This document shows positions 54,781 through 63,421 of a stretch of DNA of 64,000 nucleotides, in pieces. Within the stretch, counting starts at the first letter, position 1. Each line of letters opens with the position of its first letter. Under the pieces are notes generated by a model, which saw nothing but the letters and a program-made list of their open reading frames with translations, did not search any database and was not told the origin of the DNA. The stretch is from Turicibacter faecis (lineage in GTDB: Bacteria > Bacillota_I > Bacilli_A > MOL361 > Turicibacteraceae). The stretch lies in NCBI RefSeq assembly GCF_037076425.1, contig NZ_AP028127.1, forward strand, positions 712,001 to 776,000, in the 5' to 3' direction. The position numbers and the translations under genes were made by a program.

Positions 54781-55942
54781 ACGTTTGCCCCCTTAAACTG
54801 AAGATTGAGATTCCGATGAGAACAACAGAAACCATTAATAAATGGAAGATGTTAGCCCAATAACGATCAAATGTTTCGTAATAATATAATGAATAAAGCC
54901 CATCTGTAATCATACTGGCAGGGTTCAGTTGATTTAAGAGTGGGAGATGCGTATCAATCACATACTTCATCGTAATTCCCATCATTCCGGAAAGGAAACA
55001 GCCAAGCATGGTGAGCGAGATCAAGATGCCGATTTTTATATTTTCATTGACTTTAAATAAAACGCCGACGGCCATCCCCAGTGTAAGACCACAAAAACTT
55101 CCGATGATGGCGAGCAATACAATTAAAGGAAGGTGCTCCCCATAATCGACCTTTAAAATAAAGACCGTATAGGCAAATAATAGGGCAAGTCCGAGAAGTT
55201 GAACGAAATAACTAGCAAGTAAATGGCTAAAAATAAGACGCCATTTTTTCACCGGTGAGATGGATGTCCGCTTTCCTTGAGGGGACATGTTAGCTAAAAT
55301 CCGATTGATAGAAATCATACTTAAGGTTCCCCCATAAAGACAAGTCATTGCCACCAACGTATAAAATTCAACTTGAGTGTAGCTTAAATGCTCACTAGAG
55401 CGATCAACAACCCTGACGTTGTTTTCATTGACCAAGTTGATGACGTCTTGGTAAATTTCTTCCGGATTGGGCGCTATTTCAGGGGCTTCACTTATTTTCT
55501 TTTCAATAAGATGAGAAATGAGTTGACTGCGTTGATTCATTTCTTCGGTGACAAACTGGAAGATGGTTTCGTCAATTCCATTGGTGTTAAATGTCAATTG
55601 GGGTTCTTGTTCTTTCAGTTGTAAATAACCCACGATGGCGTTATCTTCTAATAATTTTTTTGCTTCTTCCGCTGTCGTATAGCGGGTTTGAAATAGCTGG
55701 TGGTCGCTCTTTGGTGAGCTCAGTGTATCGAAGGCGGTTTTAAAAATACTGTTTTTGGTTAATTCTTCATCCTCTACAATGGCAATCGGAATGATGGATA
55801 ATTTTTCACTATTTTCAATATTGGAAAAGGCAAGGTAAAAAAAAGTTCCAAGAATCAGAGGAAAGGCGAAGGTCCAAAAAATGAGCATTTTATCTTTGAT
55901 GAGCATTTTAAACGCATAGTTCAAATGACGCATATTAATCAC
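54767..55942 (-). CDS. ABC-2 type permease (LnrM-like)
   Basis: 391 residues: one N-terminal helix (about 17-37), an extracytoplasmic domain (about 40-200) and a cluster of helices to the C-terminus, including LSGMMGITMKYVIDTHLPLLNQLNPASMITDGLYSLYYY. Length and position match YfiM/LnrM. It overlaps the ATPase gene by eight bases. Together with the neighbouring permease it would form a heterodimeric channel. Confidence 0.82.
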   Translation of the reverse strand: MINMRHLNYAFKMLIKDKMLIFWTFAFPLILGTFFYLAFSNIENSEKLSIIPIAIVEDEELTKNSIFKTAFDTLSSPKSDHQLFQTRYTTAEEAKKLLEDNAIVGYLQLKEQEPQLTFNTNGIDETIFQFVTEEMNQRSQLISHLIEKKISEAPEIAPNPEEIYQDVINLVNENNVRVVDRSSEHLSYTQVEFYTLVAMTCLYGGTLSMISINRILANMSPQGKRTSISPVKKWRLIFSHLLASYFVQLLGLALLFAYTVFILKVDYGEHLPLIVLLAIIGSFCGLTLGMAVGVLFKVNENIKIGILISLTMLGCFLSGMMGITMKYVIDTHLPLLNQLNPASMITDGLYSLYYYETFDRYWANIFHLLMVSVVLIGISIFSLRGQTYDRI

Positions 55943-56873
55943 GCAACTCCTTTCCAGTTAAGGTTAGGAAGACATCGTTAAGAGTTGGACGTTGAGAATA
56001 AATCGTCGTGTAATGGAGTGGGGTTTGTTTAAGGTATTCAATCATCTCAATTAGGTTGTTTTTTCCTGATTTATAAGTGATGATGAGATGTGGTGCTTGA
56101 TAACGAACATCATCGACGTTTTTAAGCGTCTTTAGCTTATTTAGTTCATCTAAAGGTAGATCATGAATTTCAACTATAACTTTTTCTTCAATTTGCGTTT
56201 TTTCTTTTAGTTCGTCGGTCGTCCCCATGGCAATAATTTTCCCCTTATCAAGAATGATGACACGGTCACAAAGTTGCTCAACCTCTTCCATATAATGAGT
56301 GGTGTAAATGATGGTAGCACCGTTCTTTCTTAATTGTTTGATGCCGTTTAGAATATGGTTCCGACTCTGAGGATCAACCGCAACGGTTGGTTCGTCTAAA
56401 AAAATTAATTTAGGGCGGTGGGCAATCCCACAGGCAATATTGAGTCGTCTTAAGAGACCTCCGGATAATTTTTTGGGATAAAATTTTTTATAATCTTCGA
56501 GTCCAACGAGTTGAATGGCCTCTTCAATGGCTTGTCGCCGTGTCGCTTGATCTTTGATGTAGAGTCCGCAAAAATAATCGATATTTTCATAGACGGTGAG
56601 TTCATCGAAGACGGCAACTTCTTGAAAGATGACGCCAATTTGTGCTTTTAAATCATAAGCATCGGGTTTCATTTTTTTGTCAAAGAGTTCAATCGTTCCG
56701 TTGTTAAAGTTGAGGAGGGAGAGGAGACAGTTAATCGTGGTTGATTTCCCGCTTCCATTTGGACCGAGTAATCCGACAATTTCTCCCTCATAGACACGAA
56801 ATGACAAGTCATCTACAGCTAAAACCTCCTGATATTGTTTCGTTAAATGCTCGACGTTAATCATAGTCTTCAT
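55935..56873 (-). CDS. ABC transporter ATPase (LnrL-like)
   Basis: 312 residues. Walker A GPNGSGKSTTINC (about 36-48), Q-loop GVIFQEVAVFDELTVYEN, Walker B LIFLDEPTVAVDPQSRN and switch His in TTHYMEEVEQL. The signature is LSGGLLRRLNIA rather than the usual LSGGxxQR or LSGGMKRR. The C-terminal 90 residues are the extension of the drug-exporter (DrrA/CcmA) group. It starts at ATG 56873 after AAAGGAGC. First gene of the three-gene operon. Confidence 0.88.
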   Translation of the reverse strand: MKTMINVEHLTKQYQEVLAVDDLSFRVYEGEIVGLLGPNGSGKSTTINCLLSLLNFNNGTIELFDKKMKPDAYDLKAQIGVIFQEVAVFDELTVYENIDYFCGLYIKDQATRRQAIEEAIQLVGLEDYKKFYPKKLSGGLLRRLNIACGIAHRPKLIFLDEPTVAVDPQSRNHILNGIKQLRKNGATIIYTTHYMEEVEQLCDRVIILDKGKIIAMGTTDELKEKTQIEEKVIVEIHDLPLDELNKLKTLKNVDDVRYQAPHLIITYKSGKNNLIEMIEYLKQTPLHYTTIYSQRPTLNDVFLTLTGKELRD

Positions 56874-57239
56874 GTTTAGGCTCCTTTCACTTAATGGATT
56901 GATAATGAAATATATGAGAAAAAAAGGCCATCTAGTACGGATAAGGACGAAAAATGAGGAGGTGTAGTTGGAAGAACGAGGAATCGCTTTTAGATACTGG
57001 AGTCTTTTTGATGAGCGAGTGGCATCCTTTTTGTCTGTACATCTTTAATGGAATCGAAGATCAGGAGGCATAGTGGGAAAGACAGGGGGATAGAATATAT
57101 TGAGCCCTCGCTCATCGATGGATTGGAAAAGAGAAACCGTTATTTCTTTTCACGGATCATGAAAAGAAACCCGTGGAATGATAATTGACTATGAGGAGGG
57201 AGAAAAGGTGTCTATGCTTTGGAAGGTGGGTGATTTGTC
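56874..57239. other. Divergent intergenic region with inverted repeats
   Basis: GATGAGCGAG (57010-57019) and CTCGCTCATC (57107-57116) form a perfect 10-bp inverted pair 87 bases apart. TTTCTTTTCA/TGAAAAGAAA (about 57149-57172) forms a hairpin. A 17-codon frame (57208-57261, GTG after GAGGAGGGAG) runs across the start of the next gene. No other gene seen. Confidence 0.5.
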
Positions 57240-57566
57240 GTGGAGGTCATCATTCTTTTAGGATTACTCCTGCTTTATTTTAAAATGGGAAGGTTAGAGA
57301 AACGGTTAAAAGGAAGGAAATTAGGAGAGGAGGAGGGAATGAAAATGTCAAAAATTTTACAGTCCTTAGTCAATCAATCATGTCGGATGACATTTGATGA
57401 GGAATGGTACGGGGATGCCGTTTTACCAGTTGGTGCGACGTTAGTGACCGTGCTTGAAGTCGATGAGCAGTGGATCAAAATTTCGTATCAGGATAAGAAA
57501 AAGGGTGAAGTGACTAAAATTGTTCGAATTGAACGTGTTGAGGGGATTGAACTCTTAAAGGAATAA
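57240..57566 (+). CDS. Small membrane-anchored protein of unknown function
   Basis: 108 residues from a GTG start. One N-terminal helix (EVIILLGLLLLYF, about 2-14) is followed by a basic segment (KRLKGRK) and a roughly 60-residue beta-rich part: DAVLPVGATLVTVLEVDEQWIKISYQDKKKGEVTKIVRIERVEGIELL. That part looks like a small barrel with its N-terminus in the membrane and the rest in the cytoplasm. I do not recognise the family. The start site is weak, and a short overlapping frame upstream has a far better ribosome site, so translation may be coupled. Confidence 0.6.
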   Translation: MEVIILLGLLLLYFKMGRLEKRLKGRKLGEEEGMKMSKILQSLVNQSCRMTFDEEWYGDAVLPVGATLVTVLEVDEQWIKISYQDKKKGEVTKIVRIERVEGIELLKE

Positions 57567-57597
57567 AAAAAACTTGCGAAAAATCGCAAGTTTTTTT
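57566..57597. terminator. Bidirectional terminator
   Basis: A perfect 14-bp stem, AAAAAAACTTGCGA and TCGCAAGTTTTTTT, with an AAAA loop between converging genes. It overlaps the last bases of both. Confidence 0.93.
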
Positions 57598-58417
57598 ATT
57601 CTTCAGATTTTAAACAGATAAAGTTCATCATGCGTCCTGTTTCTTTATTTCGTCTGAAGCTAAAGAATAAATCATCATCCGTATATGTGCAATAAGAAGT
57701 AGTTAAAATATTTTCTGCTGGAACGCCTTCATAAAGGGCTTGTTTGTAGTTGAGTAGTTTTGGGTCAAATTTATATTGTCCATTTCCAAGTTCAACAAAG
57801 GTTTCTTCCCATCCATCAACGTTCGATTTTTCGATTTCATTGATGACTAAATCATCGACGCGATACGCATCACGACCAATACAAGGTCCAATGGCTACCC
57901 AAATATCTTTTGGATCAATCTGTTCAACCTCTTTTAATGTTCGTAACATTTCATGCATCATTCCGTCAACCGTTCCGCGCCATCCGGCATGAGCAACTCC
58001 TATGAGCTCACGCGTTGGAACGTAAAAATAAAGTGGGGTACAGTCTGCATAAAACGTGGCTAAGACGATATCCTTTTCTGTTGTATAGAGTCCGTCGGTC
58101 GCTTTAATCCCTGATTCAAAATTATAAACACCGGCTCCTAAATCATCGTGTGTGACTTTATGGACATTTGTCGTATGTAATTGTTCAGCAAATACCCATT
58201 TTTCTAACGGTAATTTTAAGTGATCCGCGACAAGTTGACGATTTTTTAAAACAGCTTCTGGTTTGTCGCCCACATGATAGGCAATATTTAGCCCTTCAAA
58301 TGCTCCAACGGATACGCCCCCCTTGTTCGTACTAAACCCGGCAACTAAGTGTTTGTTTTGACTCATCCATGGATTTAAAAAGAGTAAGTGTTCGTTTAAA
58401 ATAAATGGTTCCTTCAT
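57596..58417 (-). CDS. pgeF: Purine nucleoside phosphorylase/YfiH-family (former polyphenol oxidase)
   Basis: 273 residues of the YlmD/YfiH family, described as multi-copper polyphenol oxidase and later as purine nucleoside phosphorylase/adenosine deaminase; PgeF in Escherichia coli edits peptidoglycan precursors. The active-site blocks are FADCTPLYFY, GVAHAGWRGTVDGM and AIGPCIGRDAY, which supply the Cys and His zinc ligands. It starts at ATG after GAGGTGAT. It is not next to the division cluster where Bacillus ylmD lies. Confidence 0.88.
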   Translation of the reverse strand: MKEPFILNEHLLFLNPWMSQNKHLVAGFSTNKGGVSVGAFEGLNIAYHVGDKPEAVLKNRQLVADHLKLPLEKWVFAEQLHTTNVHKVTHDDLGAGVYNFESGIKATDGLYTTEKDIVLATFYADCTPLYFYVPTRELIGVAHAGWRGTVDGMMHEMLRTLKEVEQIDPKDIWVAIGPCIGRDAYRVDDLVINEIEKSNVDGWEETFVELGNGQYKFDPKLLNYKQALYEGVPAENILTTSYCTYTDDDLFFSFRRNKETGRMMNFICLKSEE

Positions 58418-58601
58418 TTTATCACCTCATGTTTTATTATAGCAGAGACCACTGAATTTATAAAAAAACTTCGCCTGATTGCAATAGAAATTTGTGATGA
58501 ATCGTGTTAAAATAGGTGAGAATATAAAATAATCAGATCAGATTAAATATGAGGTGCCATGTGTTAGTAAAAGACGCACCGGTAATAAAGAGGGATTATT
58601 T

Positions 58602-59270
58602 ATGGAAAAGAAAGATACAACGTTTGCCGTCATTGGATGTGGGCAATTTGGTGGAAGTGTCGTTGAGGAATTAGCTCGCCAAGGAGCGGACGTCTTAGCG
58701 ATTGATTGTAATGAAGAAGTGATTAAAAAATACGTAAATATTGCGACACAAGCCATTATTTTAGACTCGACAGATGAAGAGGCGCTAAGAAGTATCGGAA
58801 TTCGTAACATTGATCATGTTATTGTTGGAATCGGCCAAAATATTCAGGCGAGTATTTTAACGGCGCTATTATTAAAGGAAATTGGTGTCAATAAAGTGAC
58901 CGTTAAAGTTGTAAATGACTATCATAAGAAAGTAATTTTGAAAATTGGAGCCGACTCGGTTATTCAACCTGAAAAGGATACTGGAAAGCGATTAGCTCAT
59001 CAAATGTTATCGGATTTCGTTTTAGATTACTTAGTGTTATCTGATAACTATAGTATCGTCGAAGTATTAGCAGCGGGGCCGATTATCGGACAAACCTTGA
59101 TTGATTTAAATATTCCTCAACGATTTGGAATTAATATTGCTGCGATTAAACGTAACTACAATATTGTCGTTCCTCAAGCTAATACTGAAATTAAAGAAGG
59201 CGATGTATTGCTTGTTATTGGCGCAAATAAAGATATTAGTGAATTTGATCACTGGCTTTTACATACTTAA
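58602..59270 (+). CDS. ktrA: KtrA-type potassium channel regulatory subunit
   Basis: Cytoplasmic RCK gating ring subunit for K+ uptake. 222 residues, the size of Bacillus KtrA. The N-terminal Rossmann RCK_N domain has GCGQFGGSVVEELARQGADVLAIDC (about 10-35), and the C-terminal RCK_C domain covers about 135-222 (binds c-di-AMP in relatives). ATG 58602 follows AGAGGGA; a longer in-frame start at 58554 lacks a site. No ktrB channel gene is in the window, so the partner is elsewhere. Confidence 0.9.
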   Translation: MEKKDTTFAVIGCGQFGGSVVEELARQGADVLAIDCNEEVIKKYVNIATQAIILDSTDEEALRSIGIRNIDHVIVGIGQNIQASILTALLLKEIGVNKVTVKVVNDYHKKVILKIGADSVIQPEKDTGKRLAHQMLSDFVLDYLVLSDNYSIVEVLAAGPIIGQTLIDLNIPQRFGINIAAIKRNYNIVVPQANTEIKEGDVLLVIGANKDISEFDHWLLHT

Positions 59271-59276
59271 GTGAAG

Positions 59277-59307
59277 AAAAGGGGAGGCTTTTGTCCTCCT
59301 TTTTTTG
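59277..59307 (+). terminator. ktrA terminator
   Basis: GGAGG and CCTCC core (59283-59299) with flanking A/T pairs and seven T. Confidence 0.82.
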
Positions 59308-59451
59308 ATGATAACTGTTTAGGAAATGCATTAAATCATGAATAAAATGTAAAAATGTGGTGAAAAATATAAAAGAGACACAAAAAGAACAAGGATCAGT
59401 CAGGTTATATGGTATACTGAAAAAAAGATAAATGAAATGAGGAGTTAGATT

Positions 59452-60063
59452 ATGCAAAAAAAAATAAAATGGGCCGCTTGTGCCATGATGAGTCTTCTTT
59501 TAGTCACAGGATGTAGTGGCGCTAAATTACCAGAAGGTGATGTTAAAGTTGTCAATCAACAGGTGAGTGGTGTCATCGATTTATTATTACAATCGGCTGA
59601 CTATGGTGGAAATCAGAGTACGGTGACTTCGATGTTATTACCTACAGGTTCATCGTACGACATTAAAATGGCAGTTGAGCAGTATGAAGCTGGTCAATTA
59701 GTGAATACGATTGAAGTTCCAACTTATACAACCGAAGAGATGGAGAAAAATTCTCTGATTCATTTAATTCTCAATATTGGGAAAGAGGATGTAAAATCAA
59801 TTTTTTCAATTGCTGAAGTAGACAATGAAAAAACAACCGATAAAAAAAATCCAGAATATAAAATGGAGAAAACAAACGCACCAGCCATTAATTTTGAAAA
59901 ACGAGTAACCCTTGATCAATATGGGGGTGAACTTGGAAAAGAGTTTGTCTTAGCTGCCTATACAACAGGTGGATCATCAGATATGAATTTAGAGACGTAT
60001 CAAGATGAGCTTGCTAATTACGAGACAGCATCGATTGTTAAAGTAACAATCACAAAAAAATAA
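59452..60063 (+). CDS. Putative lipoprotein of unknown function
   Basis: 203 residues. Signal peptide with lipobox LLVTGC (Cys at 21) after KKIKWAACAMMS, so it should be lipid-anchored outside the membrane. The mature part has no motif I recognise, with a lysine-rich middle (about 123-140) and beta-rich ends. An extended -10 (TGGTATACT near 59413) precedes it. It is a single-gene transcript between two terminators. Confidence 0.8.
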   Translation: MQKKIKWAACAMMSLLLVTGCSGAKLPEGDVKVVNQQVSGVIDLLLQSADYGGNQSTVTSMLLPTGSSYDIKMAVEQYEAGQLVNTIEVPTYTTEEMEKNSLIHLILNIGKEDVKSIFSIAEVDNEKTTDKKNPEYKMEKTNAPAINFEKRVTLDQYGGELGKEFVLAAYTTGGSSDMNLETYQDELANYETASIVKVTITKK

Positions 60064-60066
60064 GAT

Positions 60067-60097
60067 AAAAAGCGTGTCATCTCCTGGCACGCTTTTT
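60067..60097 (+). terminator. Lipoprotein gene terminator
   Basis: AAAAAGCGTG and CACGCTTTTT arms around a short mismatched loop. Confidence 0.9.
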
Positions 60098-60520
60098 ATC
60101 TTGAAATGGAATGCCTTTTAACCGTTTCGTGTCCGCTTCGATAAAAACGTTGACGTCTTCAAGGTTTTTCTAAAGCAATCAGTCAACGAGGCAACTTGAA
60201 TGGATTCGCCTACTTTTAAGGACCGTTAGGCCTCTTCGCGTCAGCGATGAGATGAAAATTTATACGTTGAGATGGGGAATCACATTCGATGTGCAACAAG
60301 CATCAGCGGATACGCTGCCGCCTCGTTAGGGACAACACGACCAGTTTACGGTTCGAGTTGAATCTACTTGAAAGGGACCTATGCCGTTTCTTTCAAGTAA
60401 GCCATTCTATTTTAACGGGGATTGATTAACGAATAGATTTGGTGTCGGATGAAGGAAAGACTAAGAGAAATGGAGCAATGATTTATGAGTCAAACGAGTT
60501 CAGAAATTTCTCATCTAGAA
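60098..60520. other. Gene-free stretch between lipoprotein and rnjA
   Basis: About 420 bases of higher G+C than the other spacers, with no frame that has both length and a ribosome site. It has small repeats (GCGTCAGCGATGAGATG and CATCAGCGGATACGC) but no family I recognise. It may be the relic of a decayed gene. Confidence 0.4.
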
Positions 60521-60559
60521 AAAGAAAAAGGCCGTTCTATTTGAACGGTCTTTTTCTTT
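60521..60559 (-). terminator. rnjA terminator
   Basis: On the minus strand AAAGAAAAAG-CCGTTC pairs with GAACGG-CTTTTTCTTT around AAATA. The stem is symmetrical, so it could also act on the plus strand. Confidence 0.9.
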
Positions 60560-60561
60560 AT

Positions 60562-62256
60562 TTAAATTTCCATAATAATCGGTAAAATCATCGGGCGACG
60601 TTGGGTTTTGCTAAATAAAAATGGAGAAACAACGTCACAGATAGCAGATTTTAATTCTTCAGTTGAGAAGTGCTTAGAAGATTGTAATTTATGTAATACA
60701 ACTTCTCGTACAGCACTTTCAGTATTTTTAATTAAATCTTCAGATTCTTTCATGTAGACAAATCCACGTGACACAACATTAGGTCCATTGAGGAGACGTT
60801 TCTCCGAGCGTTTGATTGATACAGCGACAATGACGAGACCGTCTTCAGATAACACCTTACGGTCACGGATGATTTCTGTCCCTACATCACCTAAACCACT
60901 ATTATCTGTATAAACAGTTCCTGATGGCACACGTCCCGCTAATCGGGCACCATGTTGATTAAAGGCAAGAACTTCTCCGTTGTTAATGACAAAGCAATTT
61001 TCTTCCTTAACGCCACATTGCATACCTAATTGGGCGTGAACGCTTAACATGCGGTATTCCCCGTGGATAGGTAGGAAGTATTTAGGACGCATGAGGCTTA
61101 ACATGAGTTTTAACTCTTCTTGTCCAGCATGTCCTGAAGTATGAATGTCAGTAAGAGGACTATGTGTGATTACTTCAGCCCCTGCACGATATAAAGCATT
61201 GATGGTGCGACCTACACTTAGCGCATTCCCTGGAATCGGTGAGGAAGAAAAAATAACGGTATCACCAGGAATAATTTGAATTTGACGGTGTGTTCCATTA
61301 GCGATGCGAGAGAGCGCTGCTAACGGTTCACCTTGAGATCCTGTACATAAAATTGTAACTTCTTCCTGAGGTAAATGTTTAATTTCATTCGCAGCAATAA
61401 AGGTATCTTCAGGACAGCGGATATAACCGTACTCTAATCCAATTTTAATCGTTGCTTCCATACTGCGACCGAAAATAGCAATTTTACGATTAGTAGCAAT
61501 ACACGCCTCAACGATTTGTTGAACACGGTGAACATTTGAAGCAAAGGTTGCAATAATGATGCGTCCTTTAATTTTTTTGAACGTGTCACCTAAATTTTCA
61601 CCGACGCGACGTTCAGAAATAGTGAAGATCGGCAATTCGCTATTTGTACTATCTGACAATAGACATAAAACACCCTCTTCACCTAAGCGTGCCATTTTGG
61701 CATAGTCTGCAGGAGGTCCGATAGGTGTAAAGTCAAATTTAAAGTCCCCTGTATGGACAATTGTTCCATGAGGTGTTTTGATTGCGATTCCGTATGAATC
61801 AGGAATACTGTGATTGGTACGGAAGAATTCAAATGTAAAATGTTTCGATTTGATTACCGTGTCGGAATTAAATTCAACAATATTTGCCTGACGCATTAAC
61901 TTGCGCTCTTCAAGTTTATTTTTAATAAGTCCAATGGCTAGTTTTCCAGCATAGATTTTAGGAATCGTCAATTGACGAAGTAAAAATGGGATTCCACCGA
62001 TATGGTCTTCATGACCATGCGTAATGAATAAACCAACAATCTTTTCTTGATTATCAATTAAATACTGATAATCAGGAATGACGTAGTCAACCCCAAGTAA
62101 ATAATCTTCAGGGAATTTAATTCCCGCATCAATAATACAGATTTCATCTTTGTACTGAACACAGTACATATTCTTTCCAACTTCACCTAAACCACCGAGC
62201 GCAAAAACTGCGACATCATTAGGTTTAATGTGAGAGTTTTTTTTACGTTGACTCAT
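60562..62256 (-). CDS. rnjA: Ribonuclease J1
   Basis: 5'-3' exoribonuclease and endoribonuclease central to mRNA decay and rRNA maturation in Firmicutes. 564 residues. The metallo-beta-lactamase motif is [14 protein letters not shown] (about 72-85), with further ligands in VHTGDFKFD and [10 protein letters not shown]; the beta-CASP insert lies between, and a C-terminal domain follows from about 450. ATG 62256 has AAAGGGAG eight bases upstream; an in-frame start nine codons earlier does not. Confidence 0.93.
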   Translation of the reverse strand: MSQRKKNSHIKPNDVAVFALGGLGEVGKNMYCVQYKDEICIIDAGIKFPEDYLLGVDYVIPDYQYLIDNQEKIVGLFITHGHEDHIGGIPFLLRQLTIPKIYAGKLAIGLIKNKLEERKLMRQANIVEFNSDTVIKSKHFTFEFFRTNHSIPDSYGIAIKTPHGTIVHTGDFKFDFTPIGPPADYAKMARLGEEGVLCLLSDSTNSELPIFTISERRVGENLGDTFKKIKGRIIIATFASNVHRVQQIVEACIATNRKIAIFGRSMEATIKIGLEYGYIRCPEDTFIAANEIKHLPQEEVTILCTGSQGEPLAALSRIANGTHRQIQIIPGDTVIFSSSPIPGNALSVGRTINALYRAGAEVITHSPLTDIHTSGHAGQEELKLMLSLMRPKYFLPIHGEYRMLSVHAQLGMQCGVKEENCFVINNGEVLAFNQHGARLAGRVPSGTVYTDNSGLGDVGTEIIRDRKVLSEDGLVIVAVSIKRSEKRLLNGPNVVSRGFVYMKESEDLIKNTESAVREVVLHKLQSSKHFSTEELKSAICDVVSPFLFSKTQRRPMILPIIMEI

Positions 62257-62382
62257 AAAGCACTCCCTTTCAATCAATATCATGAGTATTTTTTCAAAAA
62301 ATTAATCCATATGACGTAAAGCAAAATAAATGTTTTTCTCAAACGTCTTTGGTCCTAACCTTATTTTGGACATCTTTTAAAG

Positions 62383-62412
62383 ATTATATCACGTGACTTC
62401 AAAAAGGTCGAA
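62383..62412 (-). promoter_or_regulatory. Possible rnjA promoter
   Basis: On the minus strand TTCGAC (62412-62407), an 18-base spacer and TATAAT (62388-62383), leaving a leader of about 120 bases. Bacillus rnjA follows rpoY; no rpoY frame is visible here. Confidence 0.55.
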
Positions 62413-62629
62413 AAAATAATTTTTAAATTAAAATCTCATTAAAGTGTGTTATCTTTATTATTATACCATTACATCAAAGGAATATCATCGATTAGCACTT
62501 GAATTTCTTCAATAAATTTACTATCATGATGAAAAAGAAGAAAAATGGCAATGATAGTAGAAGGAGATAGAAGATACGACGTTATTGAAAAATAGACACA
62601 GTTGTTTTTAAAAAGGAAGGATGGGTCAT

Positions 62630-63400
62630 ATGACGAAAGATTTAATTTTATTTGATATCGATGGGACGCTTTTACAGAGCGAAAAAAATACGATTCCAAT
62701 AAGTACAATCGAAGCCCTTCAAAAGTTAAAAGAGGCTGGGCATGAGTTGGCTATTGCAACAGGGCGTGCCTTATTTTTAGTAGATGAACAAATTCGTTCG
62801 TTACCGTTTGAGACGTTTGTGACGGCCAATGGGCAACATATTTTACATCGAGGGCAAGTCATCTACGAAAATGCCATTTCAAAAGAGGTAATTGAACGAT
62901 TAATTGAAAAATCGCATGCCCGTAATCAAGGGATTGGGCTACTATCTGCAACGCGTTCTGGTTTGACAAAATATACGGATGAACTAGCGAAATCTTTTGA
63001 TCGCGTGTCAATTCCAATTCCCGATGTGATCGATGACCTTCATCATCAGGATGCCATTTTACAGGCCTGGTATTTCTCTGAGGATTTTGAACAGTTATCT
63101 GACGAATTTAAGGAAGACTTACGCTTTGTTCCGTGGATTGATTTTGGCGCTGATATTGTTCCACTTAATGGATCAAAAGCGGAAGGAATCAGACAATTAG
63201 TGTCGCATCTTAAACAGAAGCCTAGACGTGTGATTGCCTTTGGTGATGGGTATAATGACATTGAAATGTTGCAATTAGCCGATATCGGAGTCGCGATGGG
63301 GAATGCGAGTGAGGAAGTGAAAGCACACGCTGATTTTGTGACTAAGCGTATCGATGAAGACGGAATATTTTATGCGTGTGAACAATTAGGGTTATTTTAA
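62630..63400 (+). CDS. Cof-type HAD hydrolase
   Basis: 256 residues of HAD subfamily IIB, likely a sugar-phosphate or nucleotide phosphatase. Motif I is LFDIDGTLLQSEKN with both Asp, motif II a Thr/Ser in ATGRA, motif III Lys in GSKAEGI and motif IV FGDGYNDIEML. The alpha/beta cap domain covers about 85-185. ATG 62630 is used because AAGGAAGG lies about ten bases upstream; an in-frame ATG at 62621 is too close to that site. The substrate is unknown. Confidence 0.9.
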   Translation: MTKDLILFDIDGTLLQSEKNTIPISTIEALQKLKEAGHELAIATGRALFLVDEQIRSLPFETFVTANGQHILHRGQVIYENAISKEVIERLIEKSHARNQGIGLLSATRSGLTKYTDELAKSFDRVSIPIPDVIDDLHHQDAILQAWYFSEDFEQLSDEFKEDLRFVPWIDFGADIVPLNGSKAEGIRQLVSHLKQKPRRVIAFGDGYNDIEMLQLADIGVAMGNASEEVKAHADFVTKRIDEDGIFYACEQLGLF

Positions 63401-63421
63401 TAGGAAAAGAGGAGAATCAGC

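Noticed and set aside
62302-62373. 23-codon frame upstream of rnjA as rpoY
   Set aside because: It is much shorter than RpoY, has no sequence likeness to it and no ribosome site; its ATG falls almost at the predicted transcription start.
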